Below are positions 1-6,699 of a stretch of 10,291 nucleotides of DNA, piece after piece. The stretch is from Methanobacteriota archaeon. GTDB lineage: Archaea; Thermoplasmatota; Thermoplasmata; JAUWGG01. Location of the stretch: the NCBI GenBank assembly GCA_030606525.1, contig JAUWGG010000018.1:1-10291 (forward strand), in the 5' to 3' direction. The position numbers and the translations under genes were made by a program. Below the pieces are notes generated by a model. That model was not told the DNA's origin, searched no databases, and saw only the letters and a program-made list of their open reading frames with translations. Position 1 is the first letter of the stretch. Each line of letters begins with the position of its first letter.

Positions 1-30
1 GAGGAGAGATGACTGAAAGTACTCTTATTT

Positions 31-89
31 CATGCATTCATCCCCGCCCTGAAGGGCGAGGCTTTCTGCCTATATTCTTTGTAATAGGC
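31..89 (-). mobile_element. Orphan IS200/IS605 (tnpB-type) end hairpin, omegaRNA-like remnant
   Basis: Positions 42-61 form a GC-rich hairpin: CCCCGCCC pairs with GGGCGAGG around a TGAA loop, with one C-A mismatch at 44/59. On the minus strand that mismatch becomes a U-G wobble, so the stem is complete only as minus-strand RNA. The minus strand reads AGAAAGCC, the stem, then GGGGATGAATG. From memory, this resembles the right end of thermophile and archaeal tnpB elements, which forms the 3' part of the guide (omega) RNA. A second hairpin, GCCTAT (68-73) with ATAGGC (84-89), lies just 5' of it on the minus strand. No tnpB or tnpA reading frame is visible beside it; the next gene is the PAC2 gene. 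It could be a decayed element, a transposase-less derivative or an unrelated structured RNA. The hairpin is certain; its assignment to IS605 is not. Confidence 0.42.
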
Positions 90-139
90 AATCTAACGAA
101 TGAAATGAAAATATCAGCAGAATCAAAACAAAGAATATA
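71..139. repeat. 11-bp perfect inverted repeat before the PAC2 gene
   Basis: TATATTCTTTG at 71-81 is matched exactly by CAAAGAATATA at 129-139, with 47 bp between the arms. The right arm overlaps the probable TATA box of the downstream gene. The left arm lies inside the smaller hairpin of the adjoining IS-like element. The arms could be the boundaries of a small insertion, a regulator binding site, or a chance match in AT-rich DNA. Confidence 0.5.
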
Positions 140-141
140 AA
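134..141 (+). promoter_or_regulatory. Probable TATA box of the PAC2 gene
   Basis: AATATAAA lies 35-43 nt upstream of the start codon at 177. With the usual archaeal distance of about 25 nt, transcription would begin near 160-166 and leave a leader of only about 10-17 nt. No better TATA-like element lies closer to the gene. No BRE is obvious beyond an A-rich stretch at 125-133. Confidence 0.4.
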
Positions 142-176
142 ATCTTTAAGTACAACTATGTTTATTAGGTAGAGGG

Positions 177-959
177 ATGCCTGTGGAAGGTATAGACGTT
201 TACGAGTTAAAAAGGATGAATCTGAAAGGTGCGACAGTTATAGATGGATTCCCGAGTGTGGGATTGGTCAGCTCGATTGTTAGCAATTATCTCATAAATG
301 CGTTGCATCTTGAGCAAATAGGCATTATGGATTCCATTTATTTTCCAACAGTTGCACTGGTAAGAGACTCAAAACCAATGAGTCCAGTTCGAATCTATGC
401 CGGTGAGAAGATCGGAGGCAAGGAGGACGGAGATCAGATCGTAGCTTTCATATCAGAATTCCAACCTCCGCCAAATCTAGTGAAGCTTATTGCAAGTGCA
501 ATGCTCGATTGGGCCCAAGACCAAAAATGTAAGATGTTGGTTTCACCAGAGGGGCTTATCGTTGACAGAAGGCAACAGGAAAAGAAGGAAAGGGAAGAAG
601 CGCATGTATATGGTGTCGGCAGCACTGTTGAAACAAATAGTTTGTTGGAGAAGCACAATATAAAGAAATTCGAAGAGGGAGTGGTCACAGGGGTTGCTGG
701 TGTATTGTTGATTGAAGGAACAAGGAGAGACTTTAATGTTATCAGTTTCTTAGCTGAAGCCCATCCTGATTATCCCGATGCTAGAGCTGCTGCAAAGGTC
801 ATAGAGGTCATTGACAAGATATTACTTCATATACATCTAGATCCGAGGCCGTTATACGAAGAGGCAAAAAAGATCGAATCCCAGTTAAAAATCATTCGAG
901 AACAGACCGTTAGGGCAAAGCGCTCTAAACCCGCTACACGTTTGTCTATGTATGGATAG
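177..959 (+). CDS. PAC2-family proteasome assembly chaperone with C-terminal HbYX-like tail
   Basis: This 260-residue protein belongs to the archaeal PAC2 family (the Pba-type chaperones, once annotated as ATP-grasp-like), soluble proteins that bind the 20S proteasome. The hallmarks are GFPSVGLV near residues 24-31 and the C-terminal GVAGVLLIEG (172-181) followed by HPDYPDARAAAKVIE (196-210). A charged helical segment covers about 130-142, and the last 35 residues are basic and helical. The chain ends M258-Y259-G260, which fits the hydrophobic-Tyr-X motif used by proteasome activators to dock on the alpha ring. The ATG at 177 directly abuts the ribosome-binding sequence GAGGG (172-176). The GTG two codons on, at 183, has a better 6-nt spacing and may be the true start, costing two residues. 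The gene is monocistronic and converges on rtcA with a 14-bp overlap. The family is confident; proteasome activation is inferred from the tail. Confidence 0.9.
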   Translation: MPVEGIDVYELKRMNLKGATVIDGFPSVGLVSSIVSNYLINALHLEQIGIMDSIYFPTVALVRDSKPMSPVRIYAGEKIGGKEDGDQIVAFISEFQPPPNLVKLIASAMLDWAQDQKCKMLVSPEGLIVDRRQQEKKEREEAHVYGVGSTVETNSLLEKHNIKKFEEGVVTGVAGVLLIEGTRRDFNVISFLAEAHPDYPDARAAAKVIEVIDKILLHIHLDPRPLYEEAKKIESQLKIIREQTVRAKRSKPATRLSMYG

Positions 960-1968
960 TGATCTCCCACAATCCATTTTTTCTTTCGATATTGAAATCT
1001 ACGTCTAAGAATTGCCTGATAAGCCACATATTCGTCTTCGTATGGTTGCTGATCTCTCTAGTTAAAAAAATGGATGTCTTTTTAGCCAAAGCCATATAAG
1101 GCAGCATTTGGTCCGCAGCATGGACATCGAGCGTAGCTTTGGCATCAATCTCCTCCATCAGTTCTTTTGCAGCCCTTTCTCCAACCTCTTCAGCTCGTAT
1201 TCCTACTTCACCAAGGCAATTTGCGCCTAGTACAGTAAAGTCAGTTTCAGCCCATAATACGATCCCTGTTCCTGGTCCTAGTGACAAATCACACCTTTCC
1301 AATTCAATCTTCACATCTGCGTATCTATCCAATTTTTTAAGTGAGGCATTCCTTATTCTTTGTGCGATGTGATCTGGTAGATGGCTTGTATAAACCACTC
1401 CCTTTATTCCCTTTATCTCACCTATTTCCGTTAACAAGATCGATTTAAGTTCCTTAACTGGTTCTATCTCTGCCATTACTTCCCCACCGCCCTTTGGGTA
1501 ATATCCCCTCTTCATTAATTGCACTTTTACACGTACACCCATCTTCTTAAGAAGTGGAAGATAAATGAAGCGGAAATAATCAATTGGGGGAGACCATTTT
1601 ACATCTGTTCCGCCTGTGATAGTGAATGTGCACTTGTTCTTCGAGAATAGTGCGGGTAATAAACAAGCTTGCAGCACAAGGGTTATGCTCCCGGCGGTAC
1701 CAACATCAAAGTGAAATTCCCCACCGGTTATATCCTTTGGGTGAAATTCTATCGTCGGTGAAGATTTATTTAATCCAAGAACGTGGGCATTACATATTTT
1801 GGCAACGGATCGGATTGATGTTATATGTTGATGTGATAGGCCAGGGCGAGGACGGTTTGCACGGATCTTCTCAACACGGATTGATTTGCCAGTAACAGCA
1901 GATAATGCTACTGCTGTTCTTAGGATTTGACCGCCTCCTTCTCCATGGGAACCATCGATATGAAGCAT
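946..1968 (-). CDS. rtcA: RNA 3'-terminal phosphate cyclase
   Basis: RtcA converts RNA 3'-phosphate ends to 2',3'-cyclic phosphates in an ATP-dependent reaction through a covalent enzyme-His-AMP intermediate. At 340 residues it has the usual family length. It opens with the glycine-rich DGSHGEGGGQILR (5-17) and carries the family signature RGYYPKGGGEV at 154-164. The C-terminal NHTKTN box places a histidine at residue 309, the number of the adenylated histidine in E. coli RtcA. HAADQMLPYMALA upstream is another conserved block. The ATG at 1968 is preceded by GGGGG with a 4-nt spacer. Key residues are intact, so the protein should be active. It lies 13 nt downstream of the GT-C-like gene, so it is probably the last gene of the permease operon. 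No RtcB ligase or RtcR regulator is nearby. The RtcA-like protein Rcl1 is a eukaryotic ribosome-biogenesis factor, but the retained His309 argues for the enzyme. Confidence 0.95.
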   Translation of the reverse strand: MLHIDGSHGEGGGQILRTAVALSAVTGKSIRVEKIRANRPRPGLSHQHITSIRSVAKICNAHVLGLNKSSPTIEFHPKDITGGEFHFDVGTAGSITLVLQACLLPALFSKNKCTFTITGGTDVKWSPPIDYFRFIYLPLLKKMGVRVKVQLMKRGYYPKGGGEVMAEIEPVKELKSILLTEIGEIKGIKGVVYTSHLPDHIAQRIRNASLKKLDRYADVKIELERCDLSLGPGTGIVLWAETDFTVLGANCLGEVGIRAEEVGERAAKELMEEIDAKATLDVHAADQMLPYMALAKKTSIFLTREISNHTKTNMWLIRQFLDVDFNIERKNGLWEITIHT

Positions 1969-1981
1969 TTTACCCCCATAT

Positions 1982-3637
1982 TCATTTCTTAACTTTTATC
2001 ACATATATCTGCTCACCAGTAGAACCGCTTGCATAAACCACATCGTTATTCTTAAGAATATTGTTGAAATTCTCCTCTGAGATTTTAACCCTTTCACAGG
2101 GAAACATCTGCGCTCCCGTCGTGACCCACGCTTCCTTTAATAAAAGAAAATCGCTGTTTTTAAGGTCCCTTCCGTATTTAATTTTCCAAGGCAATGTTCT
2201 ATCACAACCGATGTTGAAGTATGGGTTGATGATATCTGAAAGACGTTGATCTGTGCCGATTTGCGATACATTAGTATCGCTCAGCCATTCCATCGTTTTA
2301 TATTCGTAATCATAGGTTGTATCCTGAACACCATAAAGCGCTTCGCTGTTATATGCCAATGGTGTTGTGCATAGACAAATAACTGCGAAGATCATTGTGA
2401 TCGCAATCCCCAATCTTCTTTTTACCTTCAAAATATGACCTATGATGAATCCAAAGGATATGCCTACGCAAATTGCAAGACCAAATTCTATGTAGTTGTA
2501 GCTGCGAAATGCTAGAGTGAATGTGAAAGCATCCAATCCTCTTAGGAATGCGAAGACGATGAGAATAAACGGTCCCAAGATTATAGAAATGATAAAAGGT
2601 CTAAATGAAGTTCTTGCGTGCCTGATTATGTTAAATCCAACAACACCTATCAAAGCTAATATGATGTACGGAACAGCAGAGTATAAAAATAAATTGCTTG
2701 TGCGGATCGTTCCACCAAATACCATCATACGGTTATTAAGAATAAGAAGTAAAATTGCACCAATCGGGATCAAGGTCTTTTCATCTAAAAACTTCCAACC
2801 CATGTGCTTTGAGCGAATTAAAAACCACGATGTCGGGCTAGCAGGTGTGCAAAGAAGAATGCAAAATAATGAGCCGATGAAGAATACAGAGAGGAAGAGC
2901 ACGATGTCGTTAACAGTTGCCATTCCGAAATAAGCTAATTTCACATTCTTATAATAGGCATACGTGAACAAAAAGAGCATAGGACCTAACAAAACATCTA
3001 ACGCTGCTTTTTTTATCTTTAATTTACCGCTTCTAAGTGCAATGAAATTCGAGGAGATCGCAAGCAAAGCGATCATAATGAAAGCAACGATGGCGGTGAG
3101 GTGATGTACTAAAGGGATCAGCAGTAAAAGAAGTGAGCATAAACTCCTTTTTTTAAAATCATCTCTTTCGCTGTAAAGCAATAGAATGATCGGTAACAGG
3201 ATAAGGGCTGCAGCTTCCTTCATAATCGCACTTGTGAGATAAACAAAAAAACCGTTTAAAGCAAGAAATAAACCAGAAGCGAATGAAGCTAAGTAGTTTT
3301 TTGTAATCTTAAATGTGATCATATAGATTATTATCACTGAGGTGGAAGCTATGATGGGAAGGATGATCTGCACGATTTCCATGGGGTTTTTTCCAAAGAT
3401 CAGTGCAAAGGTACTGAGAATTAAGGAAAATACTGGCATTTTAGAGTTGTAATTAATGAGATGCGGTGTTTGAGAGTCAATGACCCAATGACCAGTTGCG
3501 ATCATCTCTTCAGATATCTTAACTAGAGGGAAAGAGTCTATGTTGTATGGTAAAGAGGAAAACAACAAAGGTATGGATCTCACACAAACAGCCATGAAGA
3601 GAAGTGTAGAGATTGCGATCAAGTGTTTAGTTTTCAT
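1982..3637 (-). CDS. Polytopic membrane protein, GT-C-type glycosyltransferase-like
   Basis: The protein (551 residues from the chosen ATG) has an N-terminal membrane segment (about 5-24), then an extracytoplasmic loop with NIDSFPL (D34) and NYNSKMP. About ten more hydrophobic segments follow to residue 440, and then a polar C-terminal domain of roughly 100 residues containing two cysteines (478, 514). An acidic residue in the first outer loop, many membrane helices and a soluble tail are typical of GT-C enzymes (PMT, ArnT, STT3-like), which use lipid-linked sugars outside the membrane. TSAIMKEAAALI and LVHHLT are further landmarks. I cannot name the subfamily, donor or acceptor. The start at 3637 is chosen over an upstream TTG at 3649 because GAGGG at 3643-3647 is spaced 5 nt from it. 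This ATG lies inside the end of the upstream permease gene (11-nt overlap), implying translational coupling and a link to that transporter. Confidence 0.6.
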   Translation of the reverse strand: MKTKHLIAISTLLFMAVCVRSIPLLFSSLPYNIDSFPLVKISEEMIATGHWVIDSQTPHLINYNSKMPVFSLILSTFALIFGKNPMEIVQIILPIIASTSVIIIYMITFKITKNYLASFASGLFLALNGFFVYLTSAIMKEAAALILLPIILLLYSERDDFKKRSLCSLLLLLIPLVHHLTAIVAFIMIALLAISSNFIALRSGKLKIKKAALDVLLGPMLFLFTYAYYKNVKLAYFGMATVNDIVLFLSVFFIGSLFCILLCTPASPTSWFLIRSKHMGWKFLDEKTLIPIGAILLLILNNRMMVFGGTIRTSNLFLYSAVPYIILALIGVVGFNIIRHARTSFRPFIISIILGPFILIVFAFLRGLDAFTFTLAFRSYNYIEFGLAICVGISFGFIIGHILKVKRRLGIAITMIFAVICLCTTPLAYNSEALYGVQDTTYDYEYKTMEWLSDTNVSQIGTDQRLSDIINPYFNIGCDRTLPWKIKYGRDLKNSDFLLLKEAWVTTGAQMFPCERVKISEENFNNILKNNDVVYASGSTGEQIYVIKVKK

Positions 3638-4850
3638 AAAAACCCTCAAGCATCTTTTCTAAAGAGATCTCATTTTCAGCTGAACTGTCGATCTCCTGCA
3701 TCAGCTGATGCGGTTCTGAGCCAAGCACACTCTCGTTTACTATTAACCCACACAGACATGAGAGAAGTATAGTTACAACCAATATTTCCAATATGAAAAT
3801 CGGGCTGATCACTGGCTGTATGCTGTGCCCGAGTATCACAATTAGATTAAGGTGTTTTACGATTTCAACTCCTATGTATCCAAATATGACGCCAATGATC
3901 GAAGAGACGATCGAGATCTTTAACAGATCCTTTAAGAGCAAAAAATGAATATTTGCTTTATTCGCTCCAATTGCTGTTAAAACACCTATATCTCTCTTTT
4001 TTTCTATTACTGCTCTATTCAAAATTGCCGCTATACCGATGAACATGAGCGCTCCTTCCAGTAGAATAAAACCAAAGATCACAACTCTAACATTGGCTGC
4101 ACTTTTTTGCACGATCACGCTTGTATAGCTGCCATTTGCCACTTCGACTTTGCCGAACACAGTATATCTAATCCCCAGACTGCTGACAGCTTCTTCGAAA
4201 CCGTTGTCGTTGAGTGAAATCGAATTACCAGCCGCATCTCCAACTACTATCTTATATTCCCCACTCTCAAGAAAATCTATCAATTCATTTCTATCGCTGG
4301 TTTCAATTCGAATTGCTAACACATTATTATCTCCTAAAGATATAAGTTTTCTTGCTGTTTGGAGGGGAATAAGGAGCTCATCGTTCGATGGCGTAGTGGT
4401 GGAATAAATGCCCGTAACAGCCAGCTCCATTATAACTGGTGTGATTGAACCTGTTAGAACAAAGGTATCATTAATGCCCAAATTAAACCTTTTAGCTAAT
4501 CCCTCACCGATCAATGCGAATTTATCATTGATCTCTTCTTTACACTCAGCATCCTCAATCTTCAAAAAGGGCTTAGATTCAACTCCTCTAACCATGACCG
4601 GCTCGTTATTTATAACGCTGAACGCATATATCTCAGGACTAACAACCTCCACAAAATCCTGTTTTCGGAGCTCGCTTACAAGCATTAAATCGAGAGGTGT
4701 GTCTGCATCTGCCTGTGTGAGTACACTGATACCTTCACCGCCAAAAGTCTGCTGTGGGATCAACCCAATTTTTAGGAGGATGGGAACTGATGAGCTGAAC
4801 ATGAATATACATAGTATCAACCCGATCATTATCTTTCTGCGCAATAGCAT
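3627..4850 (-). CDS. MacB/FtsX-type ABC transporter permease, second of the pair
   Basis: This 407-residue protein has the MacB-like permease plan: one N-terminal membrane helix (about 6-28), an extracytoplasmic domain of about 225 residues, then three helices (about 254-277, 310-330, 349-371) forming the FtsX-like domain. Between helices two and three lies the cytoplasmic coupling segment EKKRDIGVLTAIGANKANI (283-301), which in this family contacts the ATPase. A polar tail of about 35 residues follows the last helix. The outer domain carries N-glycosylation sequons (NDT, NGS). Its ATG shares one base with the stop of the preceding permease (TAATG), with GGAGGG just upstream, so the two are translationally coupled and probably form a heterodimer. 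MacB-type systems are mechanotransmission exporters that move or extract substrates at the outer face of the membrane; the substrate here is unknown. Confidence 0.85.
   Translation of the reverse strand: MLLRRKIMIGLILCIFMFSSSVPILLKIGLIPQQTFGGEGISVLTQADADTPLDLMLVSELRKQDFVEVVSPEIYAFSVINNEPVMVRGVESKPFLKIEDAECKEEINDKFALIGEGLAKRFNLGINDTFVLTGSITPVIMELAVTGIYSTTTPSNDELLIPLQTARKLISLGDNNVLAIRIETSDRNELIDFLESGEYKIVVGDAAGNSISLNDNGFEEAVSSLGIRYTVFGKVEVANGSYTSVIVQKSAANVRVVIFGFILLEGALMFIGIAAILNRAVIEKKRDIGVLTAIGANKANIHFLLLKDLLKISIVSSIIGVIFGYIGVEIVKHLNLIVILGHSIQPVISPIFILEILVVTILLSCLCGLIVNESVLGSEPHQLMQEIDSSAENEISLEKMLEGFYEN
3643..3647 (-). promoter_or_regulatory. Ribosome-binding site fixing the GT-C-like start
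   Basis: GAGGG on the minus strand is followed by TTTTT and the ATG at 3637-3635. It lies within the last codons of the permease gene, and the stop of that gene (3629-3627) follows the new start. It therefore selects the ATG over the TTG at 3649, which would place the ribosome-binding site inside the coding region. Confidence 0.65.
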
Positions 4851-5941
4851 TACCGACCCTCCGCTTTAACATCTATCGTTGATGCTTTATAAGCTGGAAT
4901 GAACCCACCAATGATCCCAGATATAATACCAACAAATATAGGTAAAGAAATCGAGCTAATCGAAGCCTGAGGTAAGATCATGGAATGAAAGCCGATCAGA
5001 GGTGTAAAAGACACCAATGCATTTGCGGCTATGAAGCCTATGGCAACACCGATAACCCCTCCCAATAACGAGATGAAAACCGTTTGAAGTAAAAATATGC
5101 TCAGTACAAGCTTCTGTGAAGCACCCATGTACTTCAATATTTTTATATCAGCAATACTGCATTCAATTTCTATGTTCAGAATGCTGTATACCAACAGTAT
5201 TATTATGATCGCTGAGGTCAATACAACGAAGTACAGCTGATTTTCGATCTGATAAATACCTAGCTCAAGGAATTTGGTGATGCTCACTAAGCTTTGGGTT
5301 GTATATCCTTCTTCCTCCAGTTGATGGATTATGTCGATGTTGTTTTCTGAGAGCAGTAGAAAAGAATACGCGCTTTGCATTTGAGGATTGAGTTGTGTAA
5401 CCACATTTTTCGATACAAAAATCCAATCATCTGAAAAGAGCGTGTTCTGGTGAATTCCTCTAACCTGCAAGATAACTTCTTTATCATCCTTTGCTAAGGT
5501 GATATTCATTCCATCACTTACAGTTATATTCTTATTTTCCATCTCAGCTTTAAGCTGTTTACCAATTAAGATATCATTCATTGTAAGCTCTGCACCATTC
5601 AAATCTAGCAGATTGAAAGGATCATAGATCGAGATCGCATAGGTTTCTATCGATTCATTGCCTAATTCGATTTTTGTCTTCACGACGGTGCATGCTGCAT
5701 ACTCACAATTTATATAATCGACTGTAGAACTCTCAATGATACTTTGACTGAGCACATTACCATCATAAACTGCTATCAACCCATGTTCGAACGCATTAGA
5801 AAATTGCGATGTACTTGCATGCAATCCTTCAACCAATGAAATCGTACCAGTGAGAAATGAAATACAAACAGCGATGCCCATGGTCGTCATGAACATCCTT
5901 TTGTTCCACCTCAACCCCATCTTTATCAAAATATTTCTCAT
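4850..5941 (-). CDS. MacB/FtsX-type ABC transporter permease, first of the pair
   Basis: This 363-residue permease has one N-terminal helix (about 17-38), a MacB-like extracytoplasmic domain with sequons (NES, two NIT), then helices near 237-258, 280-308 and 333-351. The FtsX-like domain shows the coupling segment ADIKILKYMGASQKLV and the family ending PAYKASTIDVKAEGR (349-363), equivalent to the PAYRAS-type end of MacB, LolC and FtsX proteins. The ectodomain contains two nearby cysteines (NCEYAAC). The ATG at 5941 follows GGTTGGTGTA, a weak ribosome-binding match. A TATATAAA box at 5976-5969 would start the transcript near 5942-5948, so the mRNA may be leaderless or nearly so. It is the first gene of the minus-strand operon. 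The ATPase it needs is most likely the one encoded divergently next door. Confidence 0.85.
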   Translation of the reverse strand: MRNILIKMGLRWNKRMFMTTMGIAVCISFLTGTISLVEGLHASTSQFSNAFEHGLIAVYDGNVLSQSIIESSTVDYINCEYAACTVVKTKIELGNESIETYAISIYDPFNLLDLNGAELTMNDILIGKQLKAEMENKNITVSDGMNITLAKDDKEVILQVRGIHQNTLFSDDWIFVSKNVVTQLNPQMQSAYSFLLLSENNIDIIHQLEEEGYTTQSLVSITKFLELGIYQIENQLYFVVLTSAIIIILLVYSILNIEIECSIADIKILKYMGASQKLVLSIFLLQTVFISLLGGVIGVAIGFIAANALVSFTPLIGFHSMILPQASISSISLPIFVGIISGIIGGFIPAYKASTIDVKAEGR

Positions 5942-5960
5942 TACACCAACCTATGAGCAA

Positions 5961-5985
5961 ATTACTTATTTATATATGCTATTAT
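5961..5985. promoter_or_regulatory. Divergent promoter with one shared TATA element
   Basis: TTTATATA at 5969-5976 on the plus strand is close to the ideal archaeal TATA box. The same bases read TATATAAA on the minus strand, also a good box. Using about 25 nt to the start site, the plus transcript would begin near 5996-6003 and the minus transcript near 5942-5948. This fits the ATPase start at 6034 and the permease start at 5941. The plus-strand start site excludes the ATG at 5953 as a translation start. Whether transcription runs both ways from this one box is inferred. Confidence 0.6.
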
Positions 5986-6024
5986 CACAGCACAATAAAA
6001 TACGAATTTATGAAGGTATCGGTA

Positions 6025-6030
6025 GAGGGG
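6025..6030 (+). promoter_or_regulatory. Ribosome-binding site fixing the ATPase start
   Basis: GAGGGG lies 3 nt before the ATG at 6034 (5 nt counting from GAGG). No comparable site precedes the ATGs at 5953 or 6010. Translation from 6034 begins MPVVNVEDLWKTY, which is where MacB/LolD-type ATPases normally begin. Confidence 0.6.
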
Positions 6031-6033
6031 AAA

Positions 6034-6699
6034 ATGCCAGTTGTAAATGTAGAAGATCTTTGGAAAACATATGACGGTGAAAAGGCGGTACTCAAAGGGG
6101 TAAATTTAAAAGTCGAACCTAAAGAGATTGTTCTGATCAAAGGAAGGTCAGGCAGCGGTAAAACCACATTGTTGAATTTAATAGGATGCATTGATGCCGC
6201 TTCCAAAGGAAATATCTTCCTTAACGGATGCGATATTTCAACTTTATCTAAGAAGGAGTTAGCTGAAATTAGATTAAAGAAGATTGGCATTGTTTTTCAA
6301 TCGCATAATCTGATCAATGATCTGACGGTGTTTGAAAATGTCCTTTTGCCACTTAAAATAGCTAAGAATAGGGATGGGGAAAATAGGGTCAATGAATTGC
6401 TCCATACCTTCGACCTTCATAATTTAGCAAGAAAGAAGCCGAACGAGATCAGCAGCGGTGAAAGGCAGAGGGTTGCCATAGCCCGAGCATTAGCGAACAA
6501 TCCAACCATATTATTGGCTGATGAGCCAACTGCATCCTTGGACATAGATAACTGCGATGTGGTTATGAACACATTCAAAAAAGTGAATGATGAATTTGGA
6601 GCTACTGTGATAATTGCATCTCACGATCCTTTAGTTGATAAACACGTGCAAAGAAAATATCACCTGTATAACGGTAAATTAACGGAGGACGAGCTTTGA
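6034..6699 (+). CDS. MacB/LolD-type ABC transporter ATPase
   Basis: This nucleotide-binding subunit should power the two FtsX-like permeases encoded divergently. From the chosen ATG it is 221 residues, normal for LolD/MacB ATPases. In order: Walker A GRSGSGKTT (37-45), Q-loop Q89 in VFQSHNLI, C-loop signature ISSGERQR (139-146), Walker B ILLADE (159-164), D-loop SLD (168-170) and the H-loop histidine H197 in ASHDP. The C-loop departs from the usual LSGGE/LSGGQ: Ser replaces the first glycine. Everything else looks catalytically competent. The longer frame from 5953 adds 27 unrelated residues and would start upstream of the predicted transcript. An ATG at 6010 is possible but lacks a ribosome-binding site. 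The gene overlaps the DUF1616 gene by 4 nt. Family is certain; pairing with the divergent permeases is inferred from proximity and type. Confidence 0.93.
   Translation: MPVVNVEDLWKTYDGEKAVLKGVNLKVEPKEIVLIKGRSGSGKTTLLNLIGCIDAASKGNIFLNGCDISTLSKKELAEIRLKKIGIVFQSHNLINDLTVFENVLLPLKIAKNRDGENRVNELLHTFDLHNLARKKPNEISSGERQRVAIARALANNPTILLADEPTASLDIDNCDVVMNTFKKVNDEFGATVIIASHDPLVDKHVQRKYHLYNGKLTEDEL
6684..6688 (+). promoter_or_regulatory. Ribosome-binding site supporting a TTG start
   Basis: GGAGG inside the end of the ATPase gene is 7 nt upstream of TTG at 6696-6698. That TTG overlaps the ATPase stop TGA (6697-6699) as TTGA. The ideal site and spacing support a genuine TTG start coupled to termination of the ATPase. 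Confidence 0.65.

Noticed and set aside
9..140. A 43-codon frame starting ATG after GAGGAGAG on the plus strand
   Set aside because: It runs straight through the GC-rich hairpin and ends in the promoter of the PAC2 gene; the translation (HPRPEGRGF region) is simply the IS-like hairpin read in frame.
434..688. 84-codon minus-strand frame inside the PAC2 gene
   Set aside because: Shadow of a well-supported coding region; composition-biased translation with no recognisable motif or ribosome-binding site.
1626..1895. 89-codon plus-strand frame inside rtcA
   Set aside because: Antisense to conserved rtcA motifs and without family resemblance.
2517..2933. 138-codon plus-strand frame opposite the GT-C-like gene
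   Set aside because: Antisense shadow of hydrophobic helices; no start context and no recognisable family.
3638..3649. TTG start giving a 555-residue GT-C-like protein
   Set aside because: GAGGG lies inside this extension and is ideally spaced for the ATG at 3637.
4408..4869. 153-codon plus-strand frame opposite the second permease
   Set aside because: Long only because the permease on the other strand is coding; the translation is Ser/Ile/Thr-rich with no domain.
5953..6033. 27-residue N-terminal extension of the ABC ATPase
   Set aside because: It precedes the start site predicted from the TATA box at 5969-5976, overlaps that box, and is not found in this ATPase family.
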